Translations under genes and position numbers: made by a program
The notes under the pieces: generated by a model
The model's input: only the letters and a program-made list of their open reading frames with translations
Databases searched by the model: none
What the model was told of the DNA's origin: nothing
In this document: one piece after another, positions 31,762-44,100 of the stretch
How the letters are laid out: each line of letters begins with the position of its first letter
Position numbering within the stretch: position 1 is the stretch's first letter
Origin: Davidsoniella eucalypti
Taxonomy: Eukaryota > Ascomycota > Sordariomycetes > Microascales > Ceratocystidaceae
Direction of reading: 5' to 3'
Length of the DNA stretch: 64,000 nt
NCBI GenBank assembly: GCA_004009845.1
Contig: RMBW01000073.1
Coordinates: 62,001-126,000 of the forward strand

Positions 31762-34700
31762 ATGCTAGCGCTACTAATGGCAATCTTGCTGATAGCGAGT
31801 CACCTGCACAAGCACTCGCTAAAAAGAGTGGCAAAATCAACGACGACACTGAAGACAGCGATTTGTCGTCTGTTTCTGACGATGACGCACGATTTGAGGA
31901 TGTGCCCATTGTTAAACGCCAAAAGATAGAATCGGTTGGCCCGGCTACATCTACAGACAAGGGCAACGAGAGTTCCGAGGAAGGAGAGGACGACTCTGAT
32001 GATGATATCATATTCGAAGATGTCCCGGCTCCCATTCCGGACTTTGACCCGACGCCCGCTCCTTCTGGCGACATCAATATCGTCTTGCGGCAGGACAATC
32101 GCATTTCAATGTTGAACAGCGGCGAGAAGAAGGGCCCTACGAAACGAGCCCGACGAGCTCGGGTTCTTACTCATTGCATGCATGTGCAGTTCTTGATGTG
32201 GCACAACACTATCCGGAACTATTGGACGTGCGACCCGGAAGTTCAAGCCACCATGATTTCACATATCCCGCCGCGCATGTGGGACGAAATTGATCGGTGG
32301 CGTTTGGCCAGTGGCTTGGATAAAAAGCCCAAGCGTGCGGCCCCATCCCGCAAGGGCAAAGGCAGAGTCACCGAGGCAGCAGCTCTTCTCGAGGAGAGTG
32401 CTATCGACCCAAGCCGGGACCCTTTGTACCGTATGATGCAGATGCTGGTCGGGTGGTGGAAGCAGCGGTTCCAGATCACGAAGCCCGGTCTCCGTAAACG
32501 AGGATATATGGACCTGCATCGAATCGATAAGTTGGAAAAAGGCTGGGCCAAGGACCGCACAGATGTATCGAACTTCGGAGAGCGCATCGAGAACTTGGAG
32601 GAGTTCCGAGTGGTTGCGCAGAAACTGGAGGGTAGTCGAGACGTTGGTGCGCAGCTTTTCACTGCTTTGCTACGTGGCCTTGGATTGGATGTTCGTCTGG
32701 TTGCTAATTTGCAGCCTCTTGGCTTTGGATGGAACAAACTCGAAGAAGCCGACCCCGAAGCTGACGAGGACTCGGAAGAAAAAGAGAACCAAGGTGGCGC
32801 GGTCATGACGATTCGTGAAAAGCCCAAGGCTCCTGCTAAACCAAAGCCCAAGCCTAAGCCAGCCGCAAAGCCACGAACTAAGACAAAAGCCAAGCCTAAG
32901 AAGATCCCTGAATCATCTGTAGGCAAACGAAATCCGTCGAGACAGGCCAGGAACAAGCAGACGATACCAGACTCTGATGCCGACTCCGATGGCCAGGAAG
33001 ATGACTCTGATCAGCTCTCTGAACTTTCTTCCGATGACGAGCTTACCATGGAGCTTGATGATAGTGATGCCGAATCAGTGCCGAACGTCGACTTGACAGC
33101 TGCTAAAACCAGTGTTTCATCTCAGAAGTTTGACAGTGATTTAGAGTTCCCTATCTATTGGTCGGAAGTACTCTCACCTGTCACAAATAAATATATCGCT
33201 GTCGACGCTACCGTAAAGAAAGTTATTGGTTCGACTCGCGAGTTTATAGAACTACTTGAACCACGAGGAGGAAAAGCCGATAAGGCCCGGCAGGTCATTT
33301 CCTATGTAATCGGACATTCATCTGACGGCACCGCCAAGGACGTCACGGTTCGCTATCTCCGGAAGCAGATATTCCCAGGACGGACTAAGGGAGCCCGCAT
33401 GGGAATAGAAAAGATGGCAATTCGCAGCCGTCATGGCAAGATCAAACGCTACGAATACTTTGACTGGTTCGGTAAAGTCATGGGCTGTTTCGTACGTGAC
33501 AAAGATAGTAAGAAGTATCCTGTCACCGAGGCTGATTTGTTGGAAGACTCGACGGACTTGAAGCCCGCGGTGCCTGAGAAGAAGGAAGTTAAAGAGGGTG
33601 AAGAGACACTACAGTATTTCAAGACCTCACCGGAATTTGTCTTGGAGCGCCACCTCAAACGTGAGGAGGCATTGTTAACCGATGCTAAATCCGTGCGTGT
33701 GTTCAAGACCAAGGTCAAAGGCAAAGTCAATGAAGAGCCTGTATATCTTCGGTGTGATGTGGTTCAGGTCAAGAGCGCCGAAACTTGGCACAAACAAGGT
33801 AGAGCTCCGATCCCAGGTGAACTTCCCTTGAAACGGGTGCCGTTTCGTGCCGCTACGACAAATCGCAGACGCGAATTGGCGGAAATCGAGGCTTCTACGG
33901 GAAAGAAAGCTTTACAGGGCTTATATAGCATGGAACAGACGGATTGGATCATTCCCGATCCCATTGAGAACGGTGTCATTCCCAAAAACAGCTATGGGTA
34001 TGTTCTTATCCTATCTTCTTTTTAAACTATACTTACAGGCCACTAACGTATATCTCTAGTAACATCGATCTTTTCGCAGCCCACATGTGCCCCGAGGGCG
34101 CCGTCCATATACCCTACAAAGGAGCAGTGCGTGCCTGTAAAAAGCTAGGCTTTGACTACGCCGAGGCTGTTGTTGACTTCGAATTTGGCCACAGAATGGC
34201 GGTACCAGTGATACACGGCGTAGTATGTGCGGAAGAGAACTATGATGCCGTGATTGAACAGATCCGGATCGATGAAGTTGAACGCCAGCGCAAGGAGGAC
34301 GAAAAGCGACGAAAGATCTCACTAGCCATGTGGCGGAAGTTCCTCAAGGGCTTGCGTATCGTCGAGCGCGTACAGCGCGATTATGGTGGCGATGTTATGG
34401 AAGGTTTCCAAGTGTTTGGACGAAGCCATCAACGACCTGAGGATATCAAACGGGAGAAAGAGGATTGCGAGAGGCAAGAGCTCGAATTGGGCGGAGGCTT
34501 CATACCAGAAGGCTATGAGATGGATGTTGATCATGACGAGGAAAAGAAGGATGTCCCGGAAGAATCTACCGGTACAAGATCAAATTTCTTCCCTGTTGTT
34601 GACGAGGATGACGAAGATGACGATGGTGGTTTAGTCGTAGAAGATGATCGTGTTCATGAACCGGCTGCAAATCCGTTTCTGCCAGATAACAAGAAGGAAG

Positions 34701-34834
34701 ATGATAATGACGTCGGTGAAATACCGGATTCTGCATCTAGTTTATCGGATTTCGAGCCAGAAGCTGAGGTTAAACCAAATATCTCTGTGGTTATTCCACG
34801 AAGGACCCCACGGCGAAGAGCACATAAGCCCTAA
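31638..34834 (+). CDS. RAD4: Rad4/XPC DNA damage-recognition protein
   Basis: Exons 31638-33997 and 34060-34834 give 1044 residues; the 62-base intron splits a Gly codon inside BHD3. The N-terminus is basic and acidic-patch-rich, typical of nuclear repair proteins. The transglutaminase-like fold begins near residue 170 (HCMHVQFLMWHNTIRNYW) and resumes near 504 (FPIYWSEVLSPVTNKYIAVDA) after a long Lys/Pro- and acid-rich insertion. The BHD modules follow: BHD1 from about 663 (FVLERHLKREEALLTDAKSV), BHD2, and BHD3 at about 789-855 (NIDLFAAHMCPEGAVHIP). With Rad23 this protein recognises helix-distorting lesions and starts global nucleotide excision repair. The acidic C-terminal tail is the usual TFIIH-contact region. 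The ATG at 31638 is used because upstream in-frame sequence opens with TTG. Confidence 0.95.
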
Positions 34835-35577
34835 TATATTTGCTGCTGTACGATAAATCTAGACCGGCTATTTGTATCATAACAACTTGGGTGTTGGGCT
34901 CAATCATCTATAGTTTTCGGTTATCTAATAGCCACTTCTAGATATGCAGCCTATATTCTATACATGACAGGTAATAAAGGAACCCTATTAATGACATTTT
35001 AATGAAAATGTAGATTATTAGGTATAGTTCTTAAAGTGTCATAATGCAGATATCTGTACTCTATTTATATTTATGATGAATATGAGTTATGGGACACTTG
35101 GAAATTGCCATTTAGACTGTTTTTCCTGCCTGATTCGATCTTTGTTTTGTTTTGCCTATATATCAATATCTCACACAACACACGATTCTCTTTTGTTTTC
35201 TTTTCCCCTACATAATGAAAACATCAAACACTCCCAACTATCACCACTCTTAGTAAAACTTCGAGTTCATACATTCACGCATCATATTTCTTCGAATCCT
35301 AGTCTACAACACAGTAAGTATATATCACCTATCATATTTTTACACCAGTTACATTCTTGTCCTGTATCTAACGCTTGTTTGTTTTACTAGTCAACAATAC
35401 CGTTTGTCATGTTGATTGACTGACCGTTTGCTGTAATTTCTTCTCGCCAGGCTTAGTCCGACTATTAAGTCTTTGGCACACTCCTCGTCGTTGTCGCCAT
35501 TCTTCTTCTTCTCCATTCTGCCTTTTCTAATTCGCAAAAAAAAAATTCGCATCACCTTTGTCCTCTATTAATTAGTG
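34835..35577. other. intergenic region upstream of the RBR ligase gene
   Basis: An AT-rich 3' flank of Rad4, then CT-rich leader sequence with many CACA and TTCTTC stretches leading to the ATG at 35578. No gene is seen; the frame at 35073-35390 is leader sequence. Confidence 0.5.
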
Positions 35578-38158
35578 ATGCTAAGAAATCCTTTCCTATC
35601 AAGCCCTCGTGGCCGTGACGATGGGACAAGCTTGGATTATCGTCAGATACCATCAAATGAGCCCGTCACTTGTGAAGCCACAATTACTCGTTCATACCCG
35701 AACATGCATCCTACATTCAAAAAGCACATCTCCCAGTGTTTCCATGACGATGCCACTCAAGCTATCAACTTCATCAAGCACATGCAAGAAAAGGGTATTC
35801 ACTATCCAAGAACCGTGGTGCCTATCTCTGGAGCAACTCCGCGTCAGCACATTGATGTCCCTAGCCAGGTGTATGATTCTGGTGACCGCATTGATGATTA
35901 TTCATACCTTGCCGCCTTAAACGATTGTCTTCAAGGGCACCTCAAGGCCTTTGTCGACAACCCTGCGTATCGCCGCTCAGCGTAAGTACAGAGTGTTAAC
36001 TAGATCCTACGGATACCAGACATGCATTTATACTAACATTGATATATAGCATACAGTGCTTATCTCAGTCATTCCCCACTATTGAATACACATGGCTGTC
36101 TGATATCTTCTCGTCCTATGGATCATCGTTCTCCGTTACTTGTGCGGCCATCGACTTCATGAAGCATCTTCCTGAAAGTCATATTCCTGAAGGGCAAGCA
36201 GAAGGTCCCTGGCGCCCAGAACTGACCACAGTCGAAGGTGTCAGGACATTTCTAGCAAATGTTCATGATGAGTCTACTCGTTTTCTCTTGTTCGAGCATA
36301 TGTACCAGCTCACTAAGCTTGAAGTACACAAACGTATTTCATCTAAGCTAGCCATAGTAGCTGGTAATGAACCAGGCAATACCTCTGGTATCATGATCGA
36401 GTGTTACTGCTGCTTTGTGGAAGTAGATGCATCTGAAATCGTTGCATGTGATTCACCCGCCCGTCCGCATGTTAGTATCACGTATCCTTCTCTATTGCAA
36501 TAAAGACTAACCCACACTAGTTCTTCTGCCTTGACTGTACACGAAAACTTGCCGAAACCAAGATTGGCTTGGGTCGTTGCGATCTGAAATGCATGTCTAT
36601 GAATAACTGTACTGGTGTTTTTGCCAAGTCTACTTGGCCCAAGTATTTACCTCAGACTTCTATCAAGGCTCTCAACGAGATAGAGATCCAGGACTCCCTA
36701 CGGGGCATCGACCCTAAGAATATAGGGAACTGCCCTTATTGCAACTTCTATTCTATCATGGCATCCATTGATGAGGTTTCAATTCTAGAATGCGAGAACC
36801 CAGTCTGTGGCAAGAAAACCTGCAGACACTGCAAGAAAGACTCGCACGGAACCAATCCATGCCCTATACCTAAAGAAGTTGAACAGGAACCGGCTGAAGC
36901 TGCTCGGAAAAAGATCGAGGAAGCCATGACATCGGCGCTGATCCGAACGTGCAACAAGTGCAAGACAGCCTTCGTCAAACAAGATGGTTGTAACCGAATG
37001 AAGTGTGTCCGGAATGGTTGCAACAATATTCAATGCTACATTTGTGGCATCAGCGTCAATCGATATAACCATTTTTACACTGCTGGACACAGAAGTCCCT
37101 TCAGCCGCTGCCCCTTGCTAGATTCACAGGTGTCTCTGGAACAACGCCATGAAAACAATGTCGCTCAGGCGAGAGAAAAAGCGGTCCAAGAGACTATACA
37201 GCAAAATCCTACCTTGGAGGAGGACATCAAATATGCCGGCCTCACCAAACAAGAATCGGAAGCTAGTGCCACCGCTACCCAACCCGCTCCGCCGCACAAT
37301 CCTGCACCTATGTACATCTATCACCCGCCACGCCTCGACCCTATTTTGGAAGACCTCGAGGTACGACTTCGGCAAGCTCGCATTCAACTACATCGTCTTG
37401 AGCGAGCTCGTGACATACAAGCTCGTATTCACCAAGACCAACAGCGTCAACTACAAATGGAGATAGCTCAAGAGCAAAGTGGCACAAACACACAAAATCA
37501 GAATGAACCAAGCCGGCCCGAGCTACTTTTCAATCAACAGCTTCTCGATCGGCAACGCTTAATCGGATATCACGCGGATCAGCAACTTCAAGTTCAGCGG
37601 CTCGAGGCCCAGCAACAGGAGTACAAACAAATCCAAGGCCGGAACCATGAAATCACGGCTTGGGCTGCTCAACAATTTCTACCAGTACAACATCAGGCAC
37701 CTATAATCCCGGGTGTAGATAACCAAGAGCCAAGAGTTGCTCAAAGACAACCCAGTAGACCTAGTACCCCCATTTCTACGCGGGCTTCTAGAGTTCCCAA
37801 CCTCCCAGTTACGCCACCTATGCAGATAGCTCGAGAGTTAAGGTCCCCACAACCTCCGCCTCGCGCGCCGGGCACGCTAGAAAACATGAGACGCCAGGTC
37901 CAGCTACGTCTGCGAGAACGTGCCCGGTATCACGAACGACTGCGCCAACAACAGCAACTATCGGCGTTGAGCCAAGGCCAGATCGTGCAACAGCCATTTT
38001 TACCAGCCCCAAGTGGCATGATGGGTCAAGTCCCTATGGCTCCGATGATGCCTATCCAGGCAAATATAGGCTTTCAGATGCTCTTCGGGCATGGCCAAGT
38101 CAACTATCCATCACAGAACATAGCATTGAATGGCGCGCAAGGGCCGGCTAACTTCTAA
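35578..38158 (+). CDS. RNF216/TRIAD3-type RBR E3 ubiquitin ligase
   Basis: Exons 35578-35981, 36050-36470 and 36521-38158 give 820 residues. RING1 is formed across intron 2: ECYCCF (C253, C256), C268, then FFCLDC (C278, C281). The IBR spans about 346-389 (CPYC, C366, C371, CRHC, C389). RING2 begins CNKC (419-422) and contains the GCNRMKC motif; Cys432 is the expected catalytic residue that carries ubiquitin as a thioester. C442, C447 and C450 continue the RING2 zinc site, and the following YNHFYTAGH segment resembles the extended zinc-binding tail typical of RNF216. The second half (about 500-820) is Gln- and Pro-rich with coiled-coil character. The N-terminus (about 1-200) resembles no domain I know. 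Substrates are unknown. The neighbouring Dcc1-like gene converges on it. Confidence 0.85.
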
Positions 38159-38376
38159 CCTGTAGTATGTCAACGGCATAGCTTAGTTGTTTGTATCAAC
38201 AGTATTGAAACTTAGAAAGCGATCTTCCACGTTGTGGTGGGCTGAAGCAGTATGGGCTGTAGTCTGTAGTATTCGGTAAATTTTTGGATTGGGTTGCTGA
38301 GAATGGAGGATGTTATTCAATAGGACGGTATATCATATCCTTTCTTCATTACACTTCAGTATAGTATCTTCGAAAT

Positions 38377-38850
38377 TTACCTCCCTTTTCCAAAGCGTTC
38401 ATGCCATTTTCCCATGCTCCCGGTATTTTTACCAGTCATGCCTTTAGTCTTTGTAGGTTCCTGTCTAGTGAGCTCGATAGACTCATGTATGGTTGCAAAG
38501 GCCCTCATTCCCTGCTTGACGGGGCCGTCGGAGGCATCTGCCAAGCTGTCATGGGGAGTTGGTGACATTAGAATGATAGAGTTTGACGTGTTACGCTGGC
38601 GTAAGGCATAAGTGTGATCTGGGGAGCGCAGTGTGGCTGTATCTCCTGAGTTTTCCAGATAGAGTCTGTAAGATAGCAAGTCAATACGATATTTAACGAA
38701 GAACAAAGGGGATGTTAGGAAGAAAGCTTACATAGGTGCGCCTGGCTTTTGTAGCAGGGCGGCAAGTTCTGGGGGAAGCTCGAGAAGACGATAGCCATGG
38801 TTATCCGGGGCATACTCGAATAGAATTATAGGGGCGTCTTGAGTTGACAT
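38377..38850 (-). CDS. short Dcc1-like sister-chromatid cohesion protein (apparently truncated)
   Basis: Exons 38850-38732 and 38665-38377 give only 135 residues; the 66-base intron (GTAAGC...TACAG) splits an Ile codon. The first 90 residues match the N-terminus of Dcc1: FEYAPDNHGYRLLELPPELAALL, then YLENSGDTATL, then HTYALRQRNTSNSIILMSP, which corresponds to the conserved TY-LRQ--TSNS motif. Dcc1 proteins normally have about 350-400 residues, with C-terminal winged helices. Here the frame ends after a short Lys/Gly-rich tail (MGKWHERFGKGR). I see no later exon between 38377 and the convergent ligase gene. In the Ctf18-RFC complex the N-terminal part of Dcc1 pairs with Ctf8. The ATG at 38850 is chosen because the longer frame opens with TTG. 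Confidence 0.65.
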
Positions 38851-41128
38851 TGAAAGATGGGTTGTTGAATAGAAGCAATTGGTAGGGTCAATCGAAAAAA
38901 GAGATATAGAAAAACTTGGGGATCGATGGCAGATACGATAGAAATGGAAGTATAGTGAATTGTTTAGTGAAGTCGATGTCAACGAGTATATATTTAGTAA
39001 ATGAATTTCCAGTTACGGGCGACACATTTCAATGTGGATACTTATAAGGGAAAAGAAAAGGCTTATTTGGAGGCAAAGCTCATCTAGGGAAGGCATAAGG
39101 TGTCTCAAGGGAGGTGATCAAGATTCGAGATTCTAGAACATGTGTTTTTTAAGGGAGACGATCATTAAGCCTGATATCAAAAACCATCTATACTTATGAC
39201 TTTCTAATACCGATGAATCTTTATTTTCAGGTCTTATTTTCCTTAAGAAACTAGTTTATAGGGCATGTATCAGGGTTATACTAGCAAGGGTTAATACTAC
39301 CCTCGTGGGCTTAGTAACAACTTTGTTTTGGCTTGTGTTGACGGCGTTGTTTACCTACAGATTACAACTATATTTATGTATCCTCAACAACGAACGCCTC
39401 TGTTTACTTTCGGAAAAATACGATGAGAACACTAGCTAGTTTGAGAAAAAAACAAAGTAACAAACGACGATATCTCTAGGACGATTATTATTAGTATGAG
39501 GGTGAAAGTCTACTATGTGACTACTATCAACCATGTGTTCTAATGCCTTTCCTCGCTGCACTACCGAGACAACACAGGGCTGCATCTTAAGCGGGCACAA
39601 TGCATTTGTATTCTTGGTGACCAGGTAGGCTAGGGAGCTGACTTTCTTTTCTGTTTGGCTTCTTTTTTTTCTATCCTTTTGTTGGCCGTGCACAAGGCAG
39701 ATAATAAAAGTTTAGTGGGTTGGTTTTGGTAGGCTCTTGGCCTGTCCCCTGCCGAATGCTTATGTGATTGTAGAAAATGATAGAAGCTGTTAGTTTAGAC
39801 ACCTAGTACAAGTTTCCCTTGCCCCGCATGGCTAAGCTTCTTTGATTGAAATTGAAGCATTCTGGAGGTTTTCGTCTTGTTAGCTCGACGAGTTGTGATA
39901 GAATATTCAGAAGAAAGCTAAAGCCATAGTAAAGAGTGGCTGCTGCTACTATCAACTTTTGGCGGGGAGGTTACTACTCTGAGTAGAATAACCACAAGAA
40001 CAAAAAAGACACGCCCTGCCTCACCGCCCAAAAAAGCAACTCGGCTCACAGCCTTGTCAAGTAACATTTGTTTGCAGTTATCACCCTATCGTTCTGCTTC
40101 CGTAAGTCTTGCTATGAAGAGACTCATCGACAGTGTAATTTGTTACTCATAGCCTTTTTTTTTTGTTACTGCAGCGTTTTCATCACACCAAATACCGTGC
40201 ATTTACTATCTAGGGGAGATATTCAATCCTCACTATAACTTTGTTCACCCTCGACTGCTTCATTCTGCCGATTAAGGATTGGCCGTCCGCCGTCTTGATA
40301 TCTTGACTCTCTTGTGTTCACTAGGCTCCCGTTCTTCTTTGATCCATCTAAAATTTTAGGCTCAGCAGAAGCTTTCTCTCGTTTTTATCCGAATCTTAAT
40401 ACTCTTAATGTTTCTTGGAGCGACCGAATATAACAAAGACAACAAATCAGACCCCTCACAGACTTTATGGTGTACAATAGACCCATAACCCTGCTCAAAG
40501 GGAACCCTGAGCTCCTCGCTTTTTTGATTTTAGCTTCTTCCCTCTGAAGAAAAAAGGGCCTCCGTGTCCGAATTACCGTCATCTTCCTTTCTTTTCACCA
40601 TTGCTTTTTTTTCTCTTTGTTGAGTTTTTCTTCGTTTAGCTCTAACGGCTACCATTCACTATCATTGCGAGCTACTGCGCCTAAAATCCATTCATTTTCA
40701 CATAGAGATCTCACCGTCGCCAAGTATTGGCTTCATATCGTTCCTGGCAAGCTGTCCCATAGCTTTGTGACTGGGGGTCCCTTTTATATCTTTATTTTTT
40801 TTTACTGCCTATCAATATCTGATTGCTGTCACTACTACTTACTACTACGCTACGACCTTGAATTCCCCTCCAAACTTCTCGACCCCCCCCCTCGTCGCTT
40901 GCCGACCAAACTACGAGGCCGCCTTATCTCACCTGCGTTGCGATTTTGTACGCATGGTGGTTCGCTACTACGCCGAGTATCTCTGGACGTCTTCTCGCAC
41001 CTCGATCTCTGTTGACGAATACCTAACGCCTCCTTGCAAAGTCTCTGCGTTTCATCATCTAAACAACTCTCGCCGAGCATAGCACTCCGATCTACTCTCG
41101 TACGTCCTAGTCTAGCCCACCTAAAAGA
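38851..41128. other. divergent intergenic region and leader of the RhoGEF gene
   Basis: No gene is seen in the first part. From about 40080 to 41128 the plus strand is strongly CT-rich, as expected for a long leader or promoter of the RhoGEF gene. Frames at 40617-41015 and 40858-41082 lie in this leader and do not resemble known proteins. Confidence 0.5.
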
Positions 41129-44100
41129 ATGGTGCGCGTGACTGAGGACATCGTACTGCCGCCAGAGAGCGTATCGCTGTACCACTCATGCGATCCATTA
41201 TTGGGCGATCATCCTGTATTGGTCTTCCATGGTCCCTCTACAACTGCCAACTACACCCACAATAGCTCTCGTGTGCAAGTTCACGTTTTCAGCGCCGCCG
41301 GATTCCAGTCTTTCCACCGCCTTACAATCTCTCCGAACTCACCCTTCTACGCCGTCGTTGATTATCTACCTCGTGAGTTCCAGGGCGACGAAATCTACCG
41401 CGCTCTGGCTTTCGGCCTATTCAAGTACTTTTCAGAGCTGCCCGAGTCCGTCAAGTCATACCTACGAACACAGTACACCAACTCAAGAGCGAAGCGCCCC
41501 GGGTCAGGTCCTGTACTTTTTGGCGAACAGCATGCCGCTGACTTGGCCAAGGAACTTGTCCAGAGCAACAACACTGCAAATGTAGTGGCCTGTCTACAAA
41601 CCGCGCTGCAAACCCAACATATCTCAAACGTTGATATAGACTTTGTTTTACCACCAGGCTCAGTTGTACCTTTGCAACCCGAGGACTATGAAGATTATAC
41701 CGACGATGAAGATGACATCCTTGACCCATCCATTCGCCAGTATGGCGGCTATACGCCACTGGTTCGTTTGCTAGGCGAGTCTGTATTCCTGCCTACATCT
41801 AGACTTCGACGTGCACCGTCAAAACCGACATCTCTCAACCGAAGTAAATCATTCAACAAAGACCAGAAAATGGATCTTCGCATGAAACTACGCGAGCTAG
41901 TCGACACTGAGGAGCGCTATGTCAAGAAAGTTAATGAGTTGGTCAACGTTATCGCTGAAGACTTCCGTAATGCTGCTAGGAAAAAGTCATTAGAAAGCCA
42001 AAGCCCATCGGTAGAAGAAGTTGACAAGCTATTTCCAAGATCACTCGACGTAATATTGTCCCTCAATACCGCGTTCATGCAAGAGTTGCGCCAAATCATG
42101 GATGATTCTGAGGAAGAGGCACAAAACGATATGGAACATACAAGTGCTCCCATGATGGGCTCTAAACTAGGTGCTAGTATACGCTCAAAAGACCCAAGTG
42201 GCACACTCGCAGTTGCTCGATTGTTCCTCGAATGGTTTCCTAAATTCACCGAAAGTTACCAAGACTACATCCGTGCTAGTCAGCACTTCCCTCAGATGAT
42301 CAACGGATTCATGGAAAAGCAATCGACTTTCAAGAGCCGCGTCGCACAGACTGGCGAACAGACGATTCGTTCCTCTCTTATCGAGCCTGTGCAACGTCTG
42401 CCACGCTACAGTCTACTGATCGACCAAATTGTCACATGTTTGCCGATCACACACCCAGCTCTTCAGCCCATGCTGCGGGCCCGTGATATCATTACCAACA
42501 TCTGCTCTATGGATGATCCTTTACCGGACAAACCTCACGTTGCTAACCGGTTACGCAACATGGTCGAGTCTTGGCCCGAAGGGCTGGTTCCTCAAGGAAG
42601 AATCATTATGGCTGCTGACTTTGTTGAGATTCCTGCCCCCGTGACAACCGCGCGAATGGGACTTGCTGATATGAGCGGCATATTTCTGGTATTTGCCGAT
42701 TGTGTTGTTCTTGTGAAGAAGCAGTCTCATAGCATCACTGGCCGTGATTTTCTACGTGAACTTGATAAGCCCTCCGCGGCTGGTCTCATGGTTTCTATGA
42801 CGAATGCTGCTGGTGGTCCTGCTAACTATGATCTTTCTTTCATGGGCTGGCATGATTTGGCAGATGTTCGATTTTCAGAGTCGGCTGATGGCCAATTGAT
42901 ATGGATGACCTCTCTAAAGGGCATGAAGGGAATCCAAGCAAGTGAATCTTCGGCAAATTTTGCGGCAACCTCGAGATGCTTCAAACTCCAGGAAACGCTT
43001 GAGGGCAAAGCTTCGAGATGGACCGAAGATATTGCCAAAGCTCGAGTCGAAGGTCGATTTTCAGAAAGCGAGCGTGAAGACCCTCGTTGGTCATTGCGAT
43101 CTGTCCGTATGCCAGATAGCGATTTGGGGTTCTTTGCTGCCGTTTTTCAAGAAGGCGCAGCTCAACTCTTCGAGGGACGCAAGGAACCAGCGCCTATTCG
43201 AGTCGTTGTTGACCACGAGCGCGGTACCAAGGGTGCCCCTATTGGTCACTATGGCGTTGAAATTGTGGTGAATGTTGATGCTGGCGACCTTCATCGTGTC
43301 TCAATCCAAGCTCTAGGCCTTAGCGGAAAGAGCTTCACCGATGATGTGGCACTAGAGGACTTCCTGCCTACACTATCAAGACGAAGTATGTGAAGATCTA
43401 ATAATCCTATGCTTATGGTTCATCAAGTTGGCATTTACTAACATCAAATAGTCATACAAATTATGAGCTCGCAATTCAACCTTTGGAATCCAAATCTTGT
43501 TCCGGCTCTAGTTTCTTACTATATAAAGACCGTCAAAGGTCTCAACCTCACTGGCACCCGGGAAAAAAGCCGTTCCTTTTTGGCTACATCGCCAGTCAAG
43601 CTGCTTTCTAATATTTGGAATGGTACACTCAGTGGAGCTCCAGACACAATCCAGCAGACGTCAAAACATGCCCGTACACCAGTTTCGGCAGTATTTCCAT
43701 CACAAGGTGCACCCACCCTTACACACCGTGACCTTCAACGATCTGGAAGTCAACATTCCATCTTTGGCTCTATACGTGGCCGTGATCGAGTACCTTTGGA
43801 AGATACGAAACCTGAGAATCCACTGGTTCGTCTAGAGGGTACATTCACGGGATATGTTGCAGCTCTTCAGCAGCGTAAGGGTAACATCCTTGGACGGGCA
43901 GTCATGAACCGGGGCGGTGTAGATGAATTGGTTGTCAACGACCTCTATAACCGTTTGATTGAAGCGCCGTTTGACTTTGAATATTCGGCAGACCTTGGTG
44001 CTGATGTGATTTTGGTGGCATTTGAAAAGTTCTTGCGTATAGCTTGGACCGAACAAATAGGCCCTATCATGACTATGACAGCCCTAGACAAGCTACAGGC

